From: an uncultured SAR116 cluster alpha proteobacterium
GTDB taxonomy: Bacteria; Pseudomonadota; Alphaproteobacteria; Puniceispirillales; Marisalimonadaceae
Reading direction: 5' to 3'
DNA: 64,000 nt
Assembly (NCBI GenBank): GCA_902543145.1
Contig: CACBXG010000002.1
Span: 1-64,000, forward strand
In this document: one piece after another, positions 54,064 to 63,046 of the stretch
Layout: each line of letters begins with the position of its first letter
How positions within the stretch are numbered: position 1 is the first letter of the stretch
Made by a program: the position numbers and the translations under genes
Notes under the pieces: model-generated
The model's input: the letters and a program-made list of their open reading frames with translations, nothing else
Database searches by the model: none
Told to the model about the DNA's origin: nothing

Positions 54064-54756
54064 TTAAAAATTTAAAATTATTCTTTTATTCATTTTACCT
54101 TTATTTTCTATTTTTACAGATTTAACGTGATCAATCTCAGATGTTTTATTTACGTGAGTTCCACCACATGGCTGAAAATCAATATTATCTCCAATTTTTA
54201 TCATTCTTATTTGTCCAGATCCTCTTGGCGGTTTTACAGACATAGTTCTAACTAATTCTGGATTTTCATCTAACTCTTTATCTGTGATGCTTGAAATATA
54301 AATTGAATAATCTTCATCAATTAATTGATTAATTTTATTTAATACTTCTTCTTTGTCAGGCTTGCTTTCAAGATCAAAGTCTAGACGACCTCTTCCATCA
54401 CCTATAGATCCTCCCGTAACAGGAAAAGGTATTATTGAACATAATAGATGAAGTGAAGTGTGCACTTTCATGTAACTATATCTTTTTACCCAATTTAAAT
54501 TTAATTTAACCTCTTCATTTTTTTTTAAACCGTCAATATCTTCAACTAAATGGACTAATTTATTGTCAATATATTTAGTTCCATTAATGTTAATAGTTTG
54601 ATTATCTACTGTAATGGAACCATCATCTCCAGGCTGTCCACCACCCTCTGGATAAAAAATAGTTTCATTTAGAACTAAACCTTCAGACACAGTTTCAGAT
54701 ATTATTGTTTTATGCTCTTTCAAATATGAATTGTTTCTGAATAACTCAATTGTCAT
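54064..54756 (-). CDS. AlaX alanyl-tRNA editing protein
   Basis: Free-standing editing domain that removes Ser or Gly from tRNA-Ala. Zinc ligands are HTSLH (about residues 99-103) and CGGTH (about 197-201). The upstream barrel domain (ETIFYPEGGGQPGD) is present. Length 230 fits the mid-length AlaX-M type. Convergent with the methyltransferase. Confidence 0.92.
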   Translation of the reverse strand: MTIELFRNNSYLKEHKTIISETVSEGLVLNETIFYPEGGGQPGDDGSITVDNQTININGTKYIDNKLVHLVEDIDGLKKNEEVKLNLNWVKRYSYMKVHTSLHLLCSIIPFPVTGGSIGDGRGRLDFDLESKPDKEEVLNKINQLIDEDYSIYISSITDKELDENPELVRTMSVKPPRGSGQIRMIKIGDNIDFQPCGGTHVNKTSEIDHVKSVKIENKGKMNKRIILNF

Positions 54757-54855
54757 TTTAATACCTTTAATATATCTTAGACTTTACTAATAAATCTCAA
54801 AATAGAATGTTATAAAAATTTGCTAAATTGTAAATAAATTTGAAGGATAAATAAA

Positions 54856-55560
54856 ATGGATATTAATGGTAAAAAGGCTATTGTTTTTGGAGGGACATCC
54901 GGGATAGGGCTCTCAGCAACTCAAATGTTATCTGATAAAGGTGCTCATGTAGTAGCACTTAGCCGAAATCCAGAGAAATTAAAAAATGTTCCCAAAAATG
55001 TTACAACCAAAAAAATGAATGTTTTAGACAGAGATGCTTTAGAACAGTTTTTTCAAGAAATAGGCGAGTATGATATTTTAGTTAATTCTGCTACAGGCGG
55101 TGCCAGAGCTGTTGGTCCATTCTTATCTATGGATTTAGACGGATACAGAGCGTCATTTGATAAGTTGTGGGGATATACTAATGTAGTCAGATATGGTACT
55201 AAATATCTTAAAGACAATGGAAACATTGTTTTAGTAAGTGGCTCTCCTGCTAGAAAATGTAGACCTGGACAAATTGCCATTTCATCTGTAGGTGGTGCTG
55301 TAGAAGCATTTGCAAGAGGTATAGCCCCTGAGATAGCTCCAAAAAGAATTAATATAGTTTCACCTGGAATTATTGATACTCCCATGAGTCCACTTCAAGG
55401 TAAAGAAAGAGAAGATTATTATAAAAACACAACAAACAACAATTTAATTCCTAGAGCAGGAACTCCAGATGAAGTGGCTGCTGGAATAATTTTTGCGATT
55501 GAAAACGAATTCATTACCGGAACAACAATTGATATTGATGGTGGTTGGTTAATTTCGTAG
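54856..55560 (+). CDS. SDR-fold protein without the Tyr-Lys pair
   Basis: 234 residues. The nucleotide loop VFGGTSGIGLSA and NSATGGARA are SDR-like, and TGTTIDIDGGWLIS closes the protein. Where YxxxK is expected, the sequence reads AISSVGGAVEAF: Tyr is replaced by Ile and Lys by Gly. The Ser in VLVSGSPA remains. It may use another mechanism or bind without catalysis. It has a GAAGGA ribosome-binding site. Confidence 0.85.
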   Translation: MDINGKKAIVFGGTSGIGLSATQMLSDKGAHVVALSRNPEKLKNVPKNVTTKKMNVLDRDALEQFFQEIGEYDILVNSATGGARAVGPFLSMDLDGYRASFDKLWGYTNVVRYGTKYLKDNGNIVLVSGSPARKCRPGQIAISSVGGAVEAFARGIAPEIAPKRINIVSPGIIDTPMSPLQGKEREDYYKNTTNNNLIPRAGTPDEVAAGIIFAIENEFITGTTIDIDGGWLIS

Positions 55561-55568
55561 AAAAAATT

Positions 55569-55596
55569 AAGAAGAGTATATTTTTATACTCTTCTT
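55569..55596. terminator. Bidirectional terminator
   Basis: A perfect 12-bp stem, AAGAAGAGTATA (55569-55580) with TATACTCTTCTT (55585-55596), and a TTTT loop. It lies between the convergent SDR-like and DUF445 genes, A-rich before and T-rich after on each strand. Confidence 0.85.
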
Positions 55597-55604
55597 TATC
55601 CATT

Positions 55605-56297
55605 TTACAAAATATCAAATCCAATGGGACTTAGTACTAATCCTAAAAAACCACCAAAAAAACCACCCCAAACTACGAGCCATCCAAGGTGCTCCTTAAT
55701 CATTTTTTGAATTATATGTTTTATATCTTCAGGAGACAAATCAGCTAATCTAGCGTCTAATATATTTTCAATCTTTGATAATAAAGACGCAGTAGTATCA
55801 GAACTATTATCATTCGAAGTATTTTCAGTTACAAAGTCTTCAATAATTATTTTTAATTTTTTAGTAAAAGGTTCTTTAAGAGGATCGAGAGCTTTTCGGC
55901 CACCAACCATTGCCAACATACCACCTAATTGTGTACCCTCTATTGCTTCTACTAAACCTATAAAAACCTTATCAAAATCAATCTTATTAATGATTGTTTC
56001 CGAAGTACTAACTTTATTATCTAGTAAAAAATTATTTATCTGAGTTTCAGTAAATAACTCTTGTAAAATAAGGTTCTTTATTCCTAGTTTAATATCTTCG
56101 AATTTATCTAGGATAACTCCAGATCCATATAAAAGAGGCACTTTTTCAAACAACATATGAATAGCTAACCAATTGGTTATACTTCCCGATAAAGCAAATA
56201 CTCCTGTAATAATAATGAATGAATACTTTTCTTGATAAAAATAACCCACAATTATAATTAATACCGATAATAAATTTGTGATTAGAGATTTATTCAT
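55605..56297 (-). CDS. DUF445 membrane protein
   Basis: 230 residues with helices at both ends (about 5-45 and 205-225) and a soluble middle. FALSGSITNWLAIHMLFEKVP is the DUF445 signature, and the C-terminal WLVVWGGFFGGFLGL fits too. Function unknown. Confidence 0.85.
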   Translation of the reverse strand: MNKSLITNLLSVLIIIVGYFYQEKYSFIIITGVFALSGSITNWLAIHMLFEKVPLLYGSGVILDKFEDIKLGIKNLILQELFTETQINNFLLDNKVSTSETIINKIDFDKVFIGLVEAIEGTQLGGMLAMVGGRKALDPLKEPFTKKLKIIIEDFVTENTSNDNSSDTTASLLSKIENILDARLADLSPEDIKHIIQKMIKEHLGWLVVWGGFFGGFLGLVLSPIGFDIL

Positions 56298-56323
56298 TAT
56301 TCATAAATCCTCATAAACTCAAT

Positions 56324-57181
56324 TTACAACTCTGGCGCTGCAATCACTGGGTTTTTTAAAACTCCTAACAACCCAATATCAACTTCAACAATATCTCCTG
56401 GGACCATATATACAGGTGGATTTCTTTTATCTCCAACACCACCAGGGGTGCCAGTTACAATGACGTCCCCAGATGATAATGCTGTAAATTCTGAAATATA
56501 ACTTATTAATCTTGGTATTGGAAAAATAAGATCATCTAATGTGGCTTTCTGCATTACATTTCCATTTAATCTTAATTCAATCGGCAACTTTCTGTAATCG
56601 CCTACTTCACTCGGTGTAACTAAATACGGTCCAAACCCACCTGTTCCTGGGAAAGTTTTGCCTGGAGTAAATTGAGAAGTGTGCCTTTGATAATTTCTTA
56701 CACTCCCATCATTATAACATGTATAACCAGCAATATGATTTAATGCATTTTTTTCGGAGATAAACCTACCACCTTTACCGATAACAATGGCCATTTCAGC
56801 TTCATAATCAAAACGATCAGAGTTGTTGGGTTTGATCAAAGGTTGCAAGTGAGCAACTTGAGAGTCTGCAAATCTTGTGAAAATTGTTGGGTTATCAACA
56901 TCAGGTCTACCAGTTTCTTTTTTATGTTCTAAATAATTTAACCCAATGCACATAATTTTTTCTGGATTTGGAATTACAGGTAAAAATGTAAAATCTGAAC
57001 AAGATAAATCTTTTGTTTTACCAGCTATATACTCTTCTGCCTCATTTTCCATATTAAGTGATATTAATTCTTTAATAGAATTAATTTCTGGATCTAGTTT
57101 GCCAGTAAGATCAACAATTCCATCTTTTACAACCGCTCCAAAACCTGATTTTCCTAACCTTGTAAAACTTAATAGTTTCAT
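56324..57181 (-). CDS. Fumarylacetoacetate hydrolase-family protein
   Basis: 285 residues. GLNYLEHKKETG, then FDYEAEMAIVIGKGGR with the metal Glu residues, and VIVTGTPGGVGDKR. Members hydrolyse or decarboxylate dicarbonyl acids, typically products of ring cleavage. As the last gene of the aromatic operon, 13 bases after a dioxygenase-like gene, it is the likely hydrolase or isomerase of that route. Confidence 0.92.
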   Translation of the reverse strand: MKLLSFTRLGKSGFGAVVKDGIVDLTGKLDPEINSIKELISLNMENEAEEYIAGKTKDLSCSDFTFLPVIPNPEKIMCIGLNYLEHKKETGRPDVDNPTIFTRFADSQVAHLQPLIKPNNSDRFDYEAEMAIVIGKGGRFISEKNALNHIAGYTCYNDGSVRNYQRHTSQFTPGKTFPGTGGFGPYLVTPSEVGDYRKLPIELRLNGNVMQKATLDDLIFPIPRLISYISEFTALSSGDVIVTGTPGGVGDKRNPPVYMVPGDIVEVDIGLLGVLKNPVIAAPEL

Positions 57182-57194
57182 TTTATTTCCTCTC

Positions 57195-58037
57195 TTAAGA
57201 TCTCATAATTGCTTTTCCCCATAAATTGAGGGTTCTTTCTTCCTGAGGCCAGTTTTTTGGCGGCCGACCAATAACCGTTTCCAATTCAGCTGATATTTCT
57301 ACCCAATTTCCATCAATATCTTCGATAAATACGAATAAATTATTTCCTGGACCATGTCTACCGGGTCCCCATAACAACTTTATATTATTTTGTGCAAAAT
57401 GATCACACCATATTTTTATATTATTCCATTCACCAGCTTCATATGAGTGATGATCCATACCATTTTGTGAAGACTTAAAACACGCAATTGTATGATGCTC
57501 ATGATTTGATGTTGTAAAACAAGTTGCAAGTTCACCAGTACTTTTTAAAACTCTATCAGTTACTTGAAAACCAAGTTTTCTCTGATAAAAATTTTGAAAC
57601 GCCTCAACGTCTTTGGATGCAAAAGTTATATGTTGTAAAGGTGCATGTATGCCTTTTACAGAAAAATCATTCTCTTTTTTTAGGACGCCAAAACAAATCA
57701 CATTATTATCAGGATCTTCTAATGAAAAGGATCCTAATTTATAAAACTCTGAAACAAAAGCATTAATTTCACATTTATTAATTTTTAAAAATTCTTTATA
57801 TCTCTCTAAATTTTCTTCATTTTTACATACCATTCCTGCATAACCGAGTGTCTTGTTTTTTCCTGTTGTTATAATAATTTTTCTACCTGGCCCCTCGCAC
57901 AAAAACTTTTGATTTGTCAGCCTTTTTATCTTCATATTCATTACATTTGAATAAAATTCAGCTAACCTTTTTGGATCACGACTTTTAATTTCAAGATGGT
58001 GTAATGAAAAATTAGCTTGAACAGCATCTAAAGACAT
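57195..58037 (-). CDS. Extradiol dioxygenase-like VOC protein (second copy)
   Basis: 280 residues, two VOC domains. The C-terminal domain has His in LQHITFASKD, HH in MDHHSYEAG and Glu in GNWVEISAE, which fit a type I extradiol metal triad, plus GPGRHGPGN with a further His. Probably cleaves a catecholic ring, or opens a related product. It is in one operon with another dioxygenase at 60296. Confidence 0.83.
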   Translation of the reverse strand: MSLDAVQANFSLHHLEIKSRDPKRLAEFYSNVMNMKIKRLTNQKFLCEGPGRKIIITTGKNKTLGYAGMVCKNEENLERYKEFLKINKCEINAFVSEFYKLGSFSLEDPDNNVICFGVLKKENDFSVKGIHAPLQHITFASKDVEAFQNFYQRKLGFQVTDRVLKSTGELATCFTTSNHEHHTIACFKSSQNGMDHHSYEAGEWNNIKIWCDHFAQNNIKLLWGPGRHGPGNNLFVFIEDIDGNWVEISAELETVIGRPPKNWPQEERTLNLWGKAIMRS

Positions 58038-58041
58038 ATAT

Positions 58042-58824
58042 TTACCTTATTGAATTTGTTTCATGATGATACTTTTGAATATCGTCAAAAATTTCATTAA
58101 TATATTTTTCTACTAATAAACCATAAGTTGTAAGATTAGCATATATTATGGGCTCATGCTCTAAAAGAAAATCATCTAAGTTGAATATTGAACTTAAAGA
58201 CGCTTCAATACCTAATTTTTTGTTACTTATTGATACTGCAAAACCAATAAGACCTTTATCTACTTGACCTTCAGTAAAACAATATCCTTTTTTTTTATCA
58301 CTTTTTAAATCTTTCAAAAAAATATTCTTATCTTCATCTGATTTAAAATTCTCTAATTTAATTAAATTTTCTAATCTTTTGCCAGTAATTTGCATAATAA
58401 TTGCCCTAGAAGTTGCACCATTCATTAAAGGCATTAATTTACCTCTTTGATAACTTGTATTTTTTTTAAAAGATGGACTTTTGTAGTCAGCAACACACAT
58501 TACATTATTTCCATATAGTCTCGCTAAAACGTTAACACTTGTTATAGGATTTTCATTAGCTAGTTTTTTTAGAAATGGTTGTCCAGCTCTAACTAAAGGA
58601 TCAGAAAAGTTAATTATTCTATTAAATTTAATGAATGCCGGTCCCAATCTAAAATAAGACCCTGATGCACTTTCAAGAAATTCTGCTGTGACCATTTCTC
58701 GGACAATTCTATAAATTGTACTAGATGGTGTTTTAAGTGATTTTGAAATTTCCAAGACAGTCCAAGAACTTCTCTCTTCGGAAAAAAGATCTAGGATTTT
58801 TTTATACCTTAAGAAACCAGACAT
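58042..58824 (-). CDS. IclR-family transcriptional regulator
   Basis: 260 residues. The N-terminal winged helix (about 5-65, with SWTVLEISKSLKTPSSTIYR) is followed by the effector domain (about 80-250). IclR proteins commonly control aromatic and acid catabolism. It sits inside the operon between the monooxygenase and the second dioxygenase-like gene, so it may regulate its own transcript and the divergent TRAP genes. Confidence 0.9.
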   Translation of the reverse strand: MSGFLRYKKILDLFSEERSSWTVLEISKSLKTPSSTIYRIVREMVTAEFLESASGSYFRLGPAFIKFNRIINFSDPLVRAGQPFLKKLANENPITSVNVLARLYGNNVMCVADYKSPSFKKNTSYQRGKLMPLMNGATSRAIIMQITGKRLENLIKLENFKSDEDKNIFLKDLKSDKKKGYCFTEGQVDKGLIGFAVSISNKKLGIEASLSSIFNLDDFLLEHEPIIYANLTTYGLLVEKYINEIFDDIQKYHHETNSIR

Positions 58825-58832
58825 CTTTATCT

Positions 58833-60299
58833 CTATAGAGCATAAATATCATTATGACAAAAACGAGAGAACTCTTTTAAGTCACTTTTATCTGTGCTAG
58901 CAAGAACAAATCGATCGGGTCGAATTATTAAACTGTTTGAATTGAATTTTTTTAAAATTGTTTCTATTTCTGGTATATCAATTGAACTGTAAGTTCTAAT
59001 TTTTAATATCTTTTCTTTTACCTTCTTATTGGTAATTAAGATTGGATAACATGAAAATAAATCATCAAATTCTTTATTAAAATTAATTTTTAGAGATGGA
59101 AAAATTTTGCCTCTATTTTTATCATTGAGATTGCCTAATCCTTTTCCCAGTTGAGGCTTTATACTATTCATTTTTATTGTACCATCTTTTTCCTCGTAAA
59201 CAGTGTCTGAAACCTTTGATCCACCAATTGAATTAAGTAACTCGCCCATCTTCATAGCAGTATTTATATAATCTCTAACATTTGAAGATCTCTCACTTTG
59301 ATAAGTATCAAGTAATCTCTCATTGTGTCCTTTATTACAACATATGCTAATTTTCCAAGCTAAATTAGATGCATCTCTTATTCCAGCACACATCCCTTGT
59401 CCCATAAATGGCGGTGTCAAATGAGCAGCATCTCCAACTAAAAATTGACGACCCCTTCTCCATTTTTTTGCAATTGCTGATTGAAATGTATAAACAGTTT
59501 TTCTTTCAATCTCTACTTCATCTTTAGACACCCATTGACTTAAAAATTTCCAGAGTGTTTTATTTTCAAAAAATTTTTCCACACTTTCTTTTTCATTTAG
59601 AGCAATTTCCCATCGTCTTCTTTTTCCTACATTTCTGCAGTACGTAGCTGGTCTTTTTGAGTTGCAATATTGTATTGTTCTATCTGGCAAATTTGATTTT
59701 TTTGTTTTTAAAATTAAATCTATAACAGCCCAACGTTGTTCGAAACCTAGATGTTCCATTTCGCTTTTTATTTGCTTCCTTAGAAAAGAGTTAGCGCCAT
59801 CACAGCCAATCACATATTTAGACTTTACAGAAAAATTCTGTTTAGTTTTTAAATTTTTGTATTGAATGATTGAATAATTTTTATGACTAATGGTTTTGTA
59901 TACTTCAGAGTTTTGAGAAATAATTACCTTTTCAAATCTCTTTAATTTATAACGTAGGCTTCTTTCTAAATCAGGTTGATGAAACCGATAACTAGGATAC
60001 CATCCATTTTCTGTAATAACTTTTGGTCTTGGCCAGTCAAGAAGAAGGTCTCCTTTTTCATCAATAAATCTAGTGCCTTTATTAATAATTAATTTTTTTG
60101 TTAAACTTTTAGTTATGCCAATAGTATTAAATACTCTCATAACTTCATCATCAAAATGAACCGCTCGTGGTAGATTATATATACTTGCTTCTTTTTCTAA
60201 AATTAAAATAGATAAATTGTTCATAGCTAAAAGATTAGCTAATGTGCCTCCTGCAGGACCTAATCCAATTATAACAACATCAAAATCTTGATTACTCAT
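58833..60299 (-). CDS. FAD-dependent aromatic monooxygenase (MhpA-like)
   Basis: 488 residues. FAD site VVIIGLGPAGGTLANLLA, LPRAVHFDDEVMRVF as in MhpA (3-hydroxyphenylpropionate hydroxylase), GCDGANSFLR (the DG motif) and FLVGDAAHLTPPFMGQG. Uses NAD(P)H and O2 to hydroxylate a phenolic ring. Shorter than E. coli MhpA (554) at the C-terminus. It overlaps the upstream dioxygenase by 4 bases. Confidence 0.9.
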   Translation of the reverse strand: MSNQDFDVVIIGLGPAGGTLANLLAMNNLSILILEKEASIYNLPRAVHFDDEVMRVFNTIGITKSLTKKLIINKGTRFIDEKGDLLLDWPRPKVITENGWYPSYRFHQPDLERSLRYKLKRFEKVIISQNSEVYKTISHKNYSIIQYKNLKTKQNFSVKSKYVIGCDGANSFLRKQIKSEMEHLGFEQRWAVIDLILKTKKSNLPDRTIQYCNSKRPATYCRNVGKRRRWEIALNEKESVEKFFENKTLWKFLSQWVSKDEVEIERKTVYTFQSAIAKKWRRGRQFLVGDAAHLTPPFMGQGMCAGIRDASNLAWKISICCNKGHNERLLDTYQSERSSNVRDYINTAMKMGELLNSIGGSKVSDTVYEEKDGTIKMNSIKPQLGKGLGNLNDKNRGKIFPSLKINFNKEFDDLFSCYPILITNKKVKEKILKIRTYSSIDIPEIETILKKFNSNSLIIRPDRFVLASTDKSDLKEFSRFCHNDIYAL

Positions 60300-61270
60300 T
60301 TTTTACTAACATTTTGGTACAACCAAGGACAATCAATTATCATAGGTGATCTTTTGCCTTGCTGAGCTGTTTCAATACGTTTTTTTCTAAATTTTAATCT
60401 TTCATTATCCGGTAAATATAATCTTTCGTGCCCCCAAAAACTTGGACCTTCGTTTGTTTCATGAGGAACCCATGTATTAGGATCAATAATTCTACCACCC
60501 CATCCATTTTCAATAAAAAAACCTGAAGGAGTATGTGCATAAAAAGAAGTCATATAATCGTTTGTGTGTCGTCCCAAGGTGTAAGCTATTCCATTTTTAT
60601 AATTATATTGTAATAAATCATATCCTTGCCCAACATCGTCCAAGTTTTTATATTCTACCATGAAATGATGAAATCCTTGTTGGCCGCTACCAATTAGAGC
60701 AAAACTGTGATGGCGTCCATTTACATGAAAAAAACATAATGAAATAGGATCAAAACTATAATCACTTATTTTGAAATCTAAAATATCTCTGTAAAAAGGA
60801 ATTAACATATCAACATTAGATACATGTAAAACTGCGTGACCAAGTCCGCAAACGTCAGTGTTAAATCCAGAAATTGGTCTTCCCGGGACAAATGGACTGT
60901 TATCAATATGAGGCCTATAAACAAGTTCAATTCTATTCCCTACTGGATCATCAAAGTATATTAGTTCATTAACAAACCTCATATCAGTAAGGTTTTTGTC
61001 CCCTAAAAAAACATCTATTCCAGCATCCTCTAACTTTTTAGCATATTTTTGAAGATCTAATTTTTCTTCTACTTCCCAGCCAAGAAAAGCAAGTTTATCC
61101 CCAGGTTCACCAGAGATTGTGAACCTTTGCTTTTGATCATCCATACGAAAAAATAGAGATTTTTTTGAATGATCAGTTTTTTGCATTCCCAGATTCTTAG
61201 TTGCAAAATCTTTCCAATCATCAATTTTATCTGAATTAACTCCAATATAACTAAGAGCATTAATTGACAT
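60296..61270 (-). CDS. Type I extradiol ring-cleavage dioxygenase (BphC-like)
   Basis: 324 residues, two VOC domains. Metal ligands fit His145 (GLGHAVLH), His201 or 202 (FHHFMVEYK) and Glu254 (FFIENGW). His187/188, His235 and Tyr244 lie where BphC has its catalytic His195, His241 and Tyr250, so the active site looks complete. Opens a catechol-type ring next to the hydroxyls. First gene of the aromatic operon. Confidence 0.9.
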   Translation of the reverse strand: MSINALSYIGVNSDKIDDWKDFATKNLGMQKTDHSKKSLFFRMDDQKQRFTISGEPGDKLAFLGWEVEEKLDLQKYAKKLEDAGIDVFLGDKNLTDMRFVNELIYFDDPVGNRIELVYRPHIDNSPFVPGRPISGFNTDVCGLGHAVLHVSNVDMLIPFYRDILDFKISDYSFDPISLCFFHVNGRHHSFALIGSGQQGFHHFMVEYKNLDDVGQGYDLLQYNYKNGIAYTLGRHTNDYMTSFYAHTPSGFFIENGWGGRIIDPNTWVPHETNEGPSFWGHERLYLPDNERLKFRKKRIETAQQGKRSPMIIDCPWLYQNVSKK

Positions 61271-61338
61271 AAAATAAATCCTCGTGACGATTTAGTAAAA
61301 TAATACATCATTTTGATAAAAAAACAATAATTTTATAC

Positions 61339-61363
61339 TAAATTTCTCATAAATTGAGAATTT
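61339..61363. promoter_or_regulatory. Inverted repeat, candidate IclR operator
   Basis: AAATTTCTCA (61339-61348), spacer TAAAT, TGAGAATTTT (61354-61363): nine of ten pairs match. It lies in the divergent region between the aromatic operon (start 61270) and the TRAP receptor gene (start 61467). IclR-family proteins bind palindromes of about this size; the assignment is inference. Confidence 0.5.
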
Positions 61364-61466
61364 TGAAAATTATTAAAAAAATAGAATTTGATTTATAAAA
61401 ATATCTAGTTAATGATTTAGGTTAGTAAGATTAAAATTATTTTAAATTTTATATGGAGGAATACTA

Positions 61467-62501
61467 ATGAATAAATTGATTGGCGTATTAGCGACAACAA
61501 TTGTCAGCGCTGGATTATCATTTTCAGCATTAGCTGATAAGGTTACTCTAAAATTTCACACAATGGTACCAATGCCAGCAAATTCAAATGCTAAATTTGT
61601 TAAACCATGGGCTGACAAGGTAAAAAAAGAAAGTAATGGAGAAATCATTACCGAAATGTATCCATCAATGCAACTTGGAGGTAAACCACCACAGCTAGTT
61701 GACCAAGCTCGTGAAGGTGTTGTGGATATTGTATGGACAGTAGCAGGCTATACTCCTGGTAGATTTCCAAGATTATCAGTTTTTGAATTACCTTTCATGC
61801 CAACAAGCGCAAAAATAACTGCCCAGGCTGTTCAAGAATTTGTGGAAACTGCTGGAGCTGAAGATCTTAAAGATTATAAAATACTTGCAGTTCATGTTCA
61901 TGCCCCAGGTATGATACACACTAAAAAGACATTAATTAAATCAGTAAGTGACTTTAAAGGTCTGAAGCTAAGAGGCCCAACACGTTCAGCAACAAATTTA
62001 TTAAAAAAGTTAGGAGCGACTCCTGTTGGTATGCCAATACCTAAAGTTGCGCCCTCACTTTCAAAAGGAGTTATTACAGGTATGGTTGTTCCTTGGGAAA
62101 TAATGCCATCTTTTAAACTTCAAGAATTAACTAAATCGCATACTAATGTTGCTGGAAATAGGGGGCTTTATACAACACCATTTCTTTTTGTAATGAATAA
62201 AGCAAAGTACGATTCATTATCACCAGCCCATAAAAAGGTTATAGATAATAATTCTGGTATGTCATTAGCTAGACAAGCAGGTATATTATGGGACGATTTT
62301 GAAGGACCAGCTCGTGCATTAGCAGTTAAAGCTGGGGGCGAATTTCACACTCTAACCGGAGCACCTTTAGCTGAGATAAAAAAAGCAGCAGATCAAGTAA
62401 TTCAAGATTGGATTAAAGATGCTAACAGTAAAGGTCTTGATGGACAAAAACTTTACGATACTGCAAAGTCTTTAATTTCAAAATATGAAAAAATGATGTA
62501 A
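61467..62501 (+). CDS. dctP: TRAP transporter substrate-binding protein
   Basis: 344 residues with a signal peptide ending SFSALAD. Typical DctP segments are FKGLKLRGPTRSATNLLKKLG (substrate Arg) and YTTPFLFVMNKAKYDSLSP. A strong TGGAGGA site lies before the start. The neighbouring aromatic operon suggests an aromatic or acid ligand. Followed by dctQ. Confidence 0.93.
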   Translation: MNKLIGVLATTIVSAGLSFSALADKVTLKFHTMVPMPANSNAKFVKPWADKVKKESNGEIITEMYPSMQLGGKPPQLVDQAREGVVDIVWTVAGYTPGRFPRLSVFELPFMPTSAKITAQAVQEFVETAGAEDLKDYKILAVHVHAPGMIHTKKTLIKSVSDFKGLKLRGPTRSATNLLKKLGATPVGMPIPKVAPSLSKGVITGMVVPWEIMPSFKLQELTKSHTNVAGNRGLYTTPFLFVMNKAKYDSLSPAHKKVIDNNSGMSLARQAGILWDDFEGPARALAVKAGGEFHTLTGAPLAEIKKAADQVIQDWIKDANSKGLDGQKLYDTAKSLISKYEKMM

Positions 62502-62512
62502 TTTCCCTAAAT

Positions 62513-63043
62513 ATGCATTTTGGGAAAAAAATCTTTAAAGTTAAAATACGTCCAAATAATAAATTTGGACGTATTTTACATTTAATCTCTAGATATTTTG
62601 CAATCTTCGGTGGCTTTATACTTTTATCAGCTGCTTTAATTAGCATTTTTTCTATTTTTGGGAGAGTAGTCTTTTCATCCCCTATTCTTGGTGATTTTGA
62701 ATTAGTTGAAATAGCTTGTGCAGTTGCAATTGGTTCTTTTTTGCCATTATGCCATCTTAAAGAGGGCAACGTCATTGTAGATTTCATAACTGCTAAACTT
62801 TCCAAAAATAAAATTTATTTTTTAGACTCAATTAGTTCTTTTATATTTGGTGTAGTGGCTTTCTTCTTTAGCTCTCGAATGATTTTAGGAGCAAAAGATA
62901 TGTACGTTTATCAAGAAGAAACTATGCTTTTAGCATTTCCTGTTTGGTTGCCTTTTTTACCTGTAATTGCTTCTTTTTTTCTTCTAACCATATGTTGTTT
63001 TTATACATTCATAATAAAGATTAATCTAATTGTAGGAAAATAA
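62513..63043 (+). CDS. dctQ: TRAP transporter small permease
   Basis: 176 residues, four helices; GGFILLSAALISIFSIFGRVVF and the Glu of DFELVEIACAVAIGSFLP are DctQ-like. ATG 62513 is the only plausible start in frame, so its first codons run through a 15-bp hairpin (62543-62577). It is 11 bases after dctP and 3 bases before dctM. Confidence 0.88.
   Translation: MHFGKKIFKVKIRPNNKFGRILHLISRYFAIFGGFILLSAALISIFSIFGRVVFSSPILGDFELVEIACAVAIGSFLPLCHLKEGNVIVDFITAKLSKNKIYFLDSISSFIFGVVAFFFSSRMILGAKDMYVYQEETMLLAFPVWLPFLPVIASFFLLTICCFYTFIIKINLIVGK
62543..62577 (+). terminator. Intercistronic hairpin within the start of dctQ
   Basis: AAAATACGTCCAAAT pairs without mismatch with ATTTGGACGTATTTT around the loop AATAA: a 15-bp stem. 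It lies 40 bases after the dctP stop, inside the beginning of dctQ. It may stop part of the transcript or shield dctP mRNA, so that receptor exceeds permease. Confidence 0.7.
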
Positions 63044-63046
63044 CTT

